This document shows, piece after piece, positions 30,651 through 31,171 of a stretch of DNA of 31,171 bases. Source of the stretch: UBA493 sp035655435 (lineage in GTDB: Archaea; Iainarchaeota; Iainarchaeia; Iainarchaeales; Iainarchaeaceae); NCBI GenBank assembly GCA_035655435.1, contig DASRUN010000052.1, positions 1-31,171 of the forward strand, written 5' to 3'. Numbering within the stretch: the stretch's first letter is position 1; every line of letters starts with the position of its first letter. Position numbers and translations under genes: made by a program. Under the pieces are notes generated by a model, which was given only the letters and a program-made list of their open reading frames with translations, ran no database searches and was not told where the DNA came from.

Positions 30651-31171
30651 ATGGCTAAGAAAAAAAAGTTTAAGTTGTATATAACAGACTATTTCAGGCG
30701 CAACATAAAATTGGATAAAAAACTCATTGGCAACAACATTGAAGTAAAACTATTACAAGAGACAGATGAAAAAAAAATGTTTCCAACAATTAGAGATGCT
30801 GACGCAATAATTGTTGACAAAACCAAAATCACTGAATATACGTTGAGTAGGATCCCGAACTGTAAAATAATCGCACGCTTCGGAATAGGGTATGACAATG
30901 TTGATATCCATGCAGCGGGAAAGCACGGGATTTATGTTGTTAATTGTCCGGACTTCTGCCATGAAGAAGTGGCTGACCACGCGATTGGGTTAATGCTTTC
31001 CATGTCAAGGAACATTGTTGGCTACAACAACGGGCTTGCGAAAGGCGATTCAAAGCACTGGAGGCCGTTCGGATTGGCTTCAACAAAAAGACTGAGGAAC
31101 AAAACAATAGGAGTAATTGGTTTGGGAAGAATAGGCAAAGAGGTTGCGAAAAGGTGCCGACCTTTCCGATT
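30651..31171 (+). CDS. D-isomer-specific 2-hydroxyacid dehydrogenase (3' truncated)
   Basis: The first 173 residues of a 2-hydroxyacid dehydrogenase are visible and the frame is open at the window end. RFGIGYDNVD at 76-85, VNCPDFCHEEVADHA at 97-111 and the NAD-binding GLGRIG at 157-162 mark the family of 3-phosphoglycerate dehydrogenase and CtBP-like enzymes. The start ATG 30651 lies 4 bases after the stop of the phosphatase gene. It could serve serine synthesis, but next to a phosphatase, a CMP-sugar synthetase homologue and an SDR it may instead reduce or oxidise a 2-keto sugar acid. The family is too broad to decide without the C-terminal half. Confidence 0.87.
   Translation, partial: MAKKKKFKLYITDYFRRNIKLDKKLIGNNIEVKLLQETDEKKMFPTIRDADAIIVDKTKITEYTLSRIPNCKIIARFGIGYDNVDIHAAGKHGIYVVNCPDFCHEEVADHAIGLMLSMSRNIVGYNNGLAKGDSKHWRPFGLASTKRLRNKTIGVIGLGRIGKEVAKRCRPFR

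Noticed and set aside
1..31171. CRISPR arrays, insertion sequences, tRNA or rRNA genes.
   Set aside because: I saw no regularly spaced repeats, transposase motifs, terminal inverted repeats, cloverleaf-like blocks or rRNA sequence. All gaps between genes are under 175 bases.

Overview
The window is an AT-rich, gene-dense block devoted almost entirely to making and exporting a surface glycan or glycolipid. It holds 32 protein genes, two of them cut by the window edges, and no RNA genes, mobile elements or CRISPR arrays that I can see. The organism is most likely an archaeon. The first genes of most transcription units have TATA-like boxes placed for very short or no leaders, later genes are joined by ATGA or GTGA stop/start overlaps, and a few starts have GGTG-type ribosome sites. 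The lysine-rich proteins and compact layout fit an uncultured, possibly DPANN-type lineage. That placement is inference, and a bacterium is not strictly excluded.

Layout. Block A (plus, 1-11889): a 5'-truncated Alg13/PssE-like glycosyltransferase, a GT2, rfbB, a methyltransferase, rfbA, an orphan four-helix membrane protein, a B12-binding radical SAM enzyme resembling HpnJ, a second methyltransferase, then a tightly overlapped run of GT2, GT4, Wzx-type flippase, GT4 and GT2. Block B (minus, 22097 down to 11890): methyltransferase, DegT aminotransferase, GT4, then hddA, gmhA and gmhB for heptose phosphate; next a GT-C membrane transferase, GT2 and GT4; last a GNAT acetyltransferase and a Gfo/Idh/MocA dehydrogenase. 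Block C (plus, 22214-25077): GT4, sugar C-methyltransferase and a small cupin. Block D (minus, 28287 down to 25090): a CMP-sugar synthetase-like/cupin fusion, an SDR and a DUF115/GT42-like protein. Block E (plus, 28458 to the end): a second flippase, an inositol-monophosphatase-family phosphatase and a truncated 2-hydroxyacid dehydrogenase.

How the genes fit together. At least four activated-sugar routes can be read: dTDP-4-keto-6-deoxyglucose (rfbA, rfbB), possibly turned into a C-methyl-branched sugar by block C; D-glycero-D-manno-heptose 1-phosphate (gmhA, hddA, gmhB), with the nucleotidyltransferase absent here; a possible 3-amino sugar or uronate (Gfo/Idh/MocA plus DegT); and a CMP-activated sugar of unknown identity (block D, perhaps with the phosphatase and dehydrogenase of block E). 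Nine or more glycosyltransferases assemble the product and two distant flippases could export two different glycans. I see no oligosaccharyltransferase, polymerase, priming phosphoglycosyltransferase, rmlC, rmlD or hddC.

The most interesting parts are the HpnJ-like radical SAM enzyme, which may rearrange a lipid-linked sugar to a cyclitol, and the CMP-sugar module with its cytidylyltransferase-cupin fusion. Gaps between genes are all under 175 bases, and what they hold is given in the regulatory entries.
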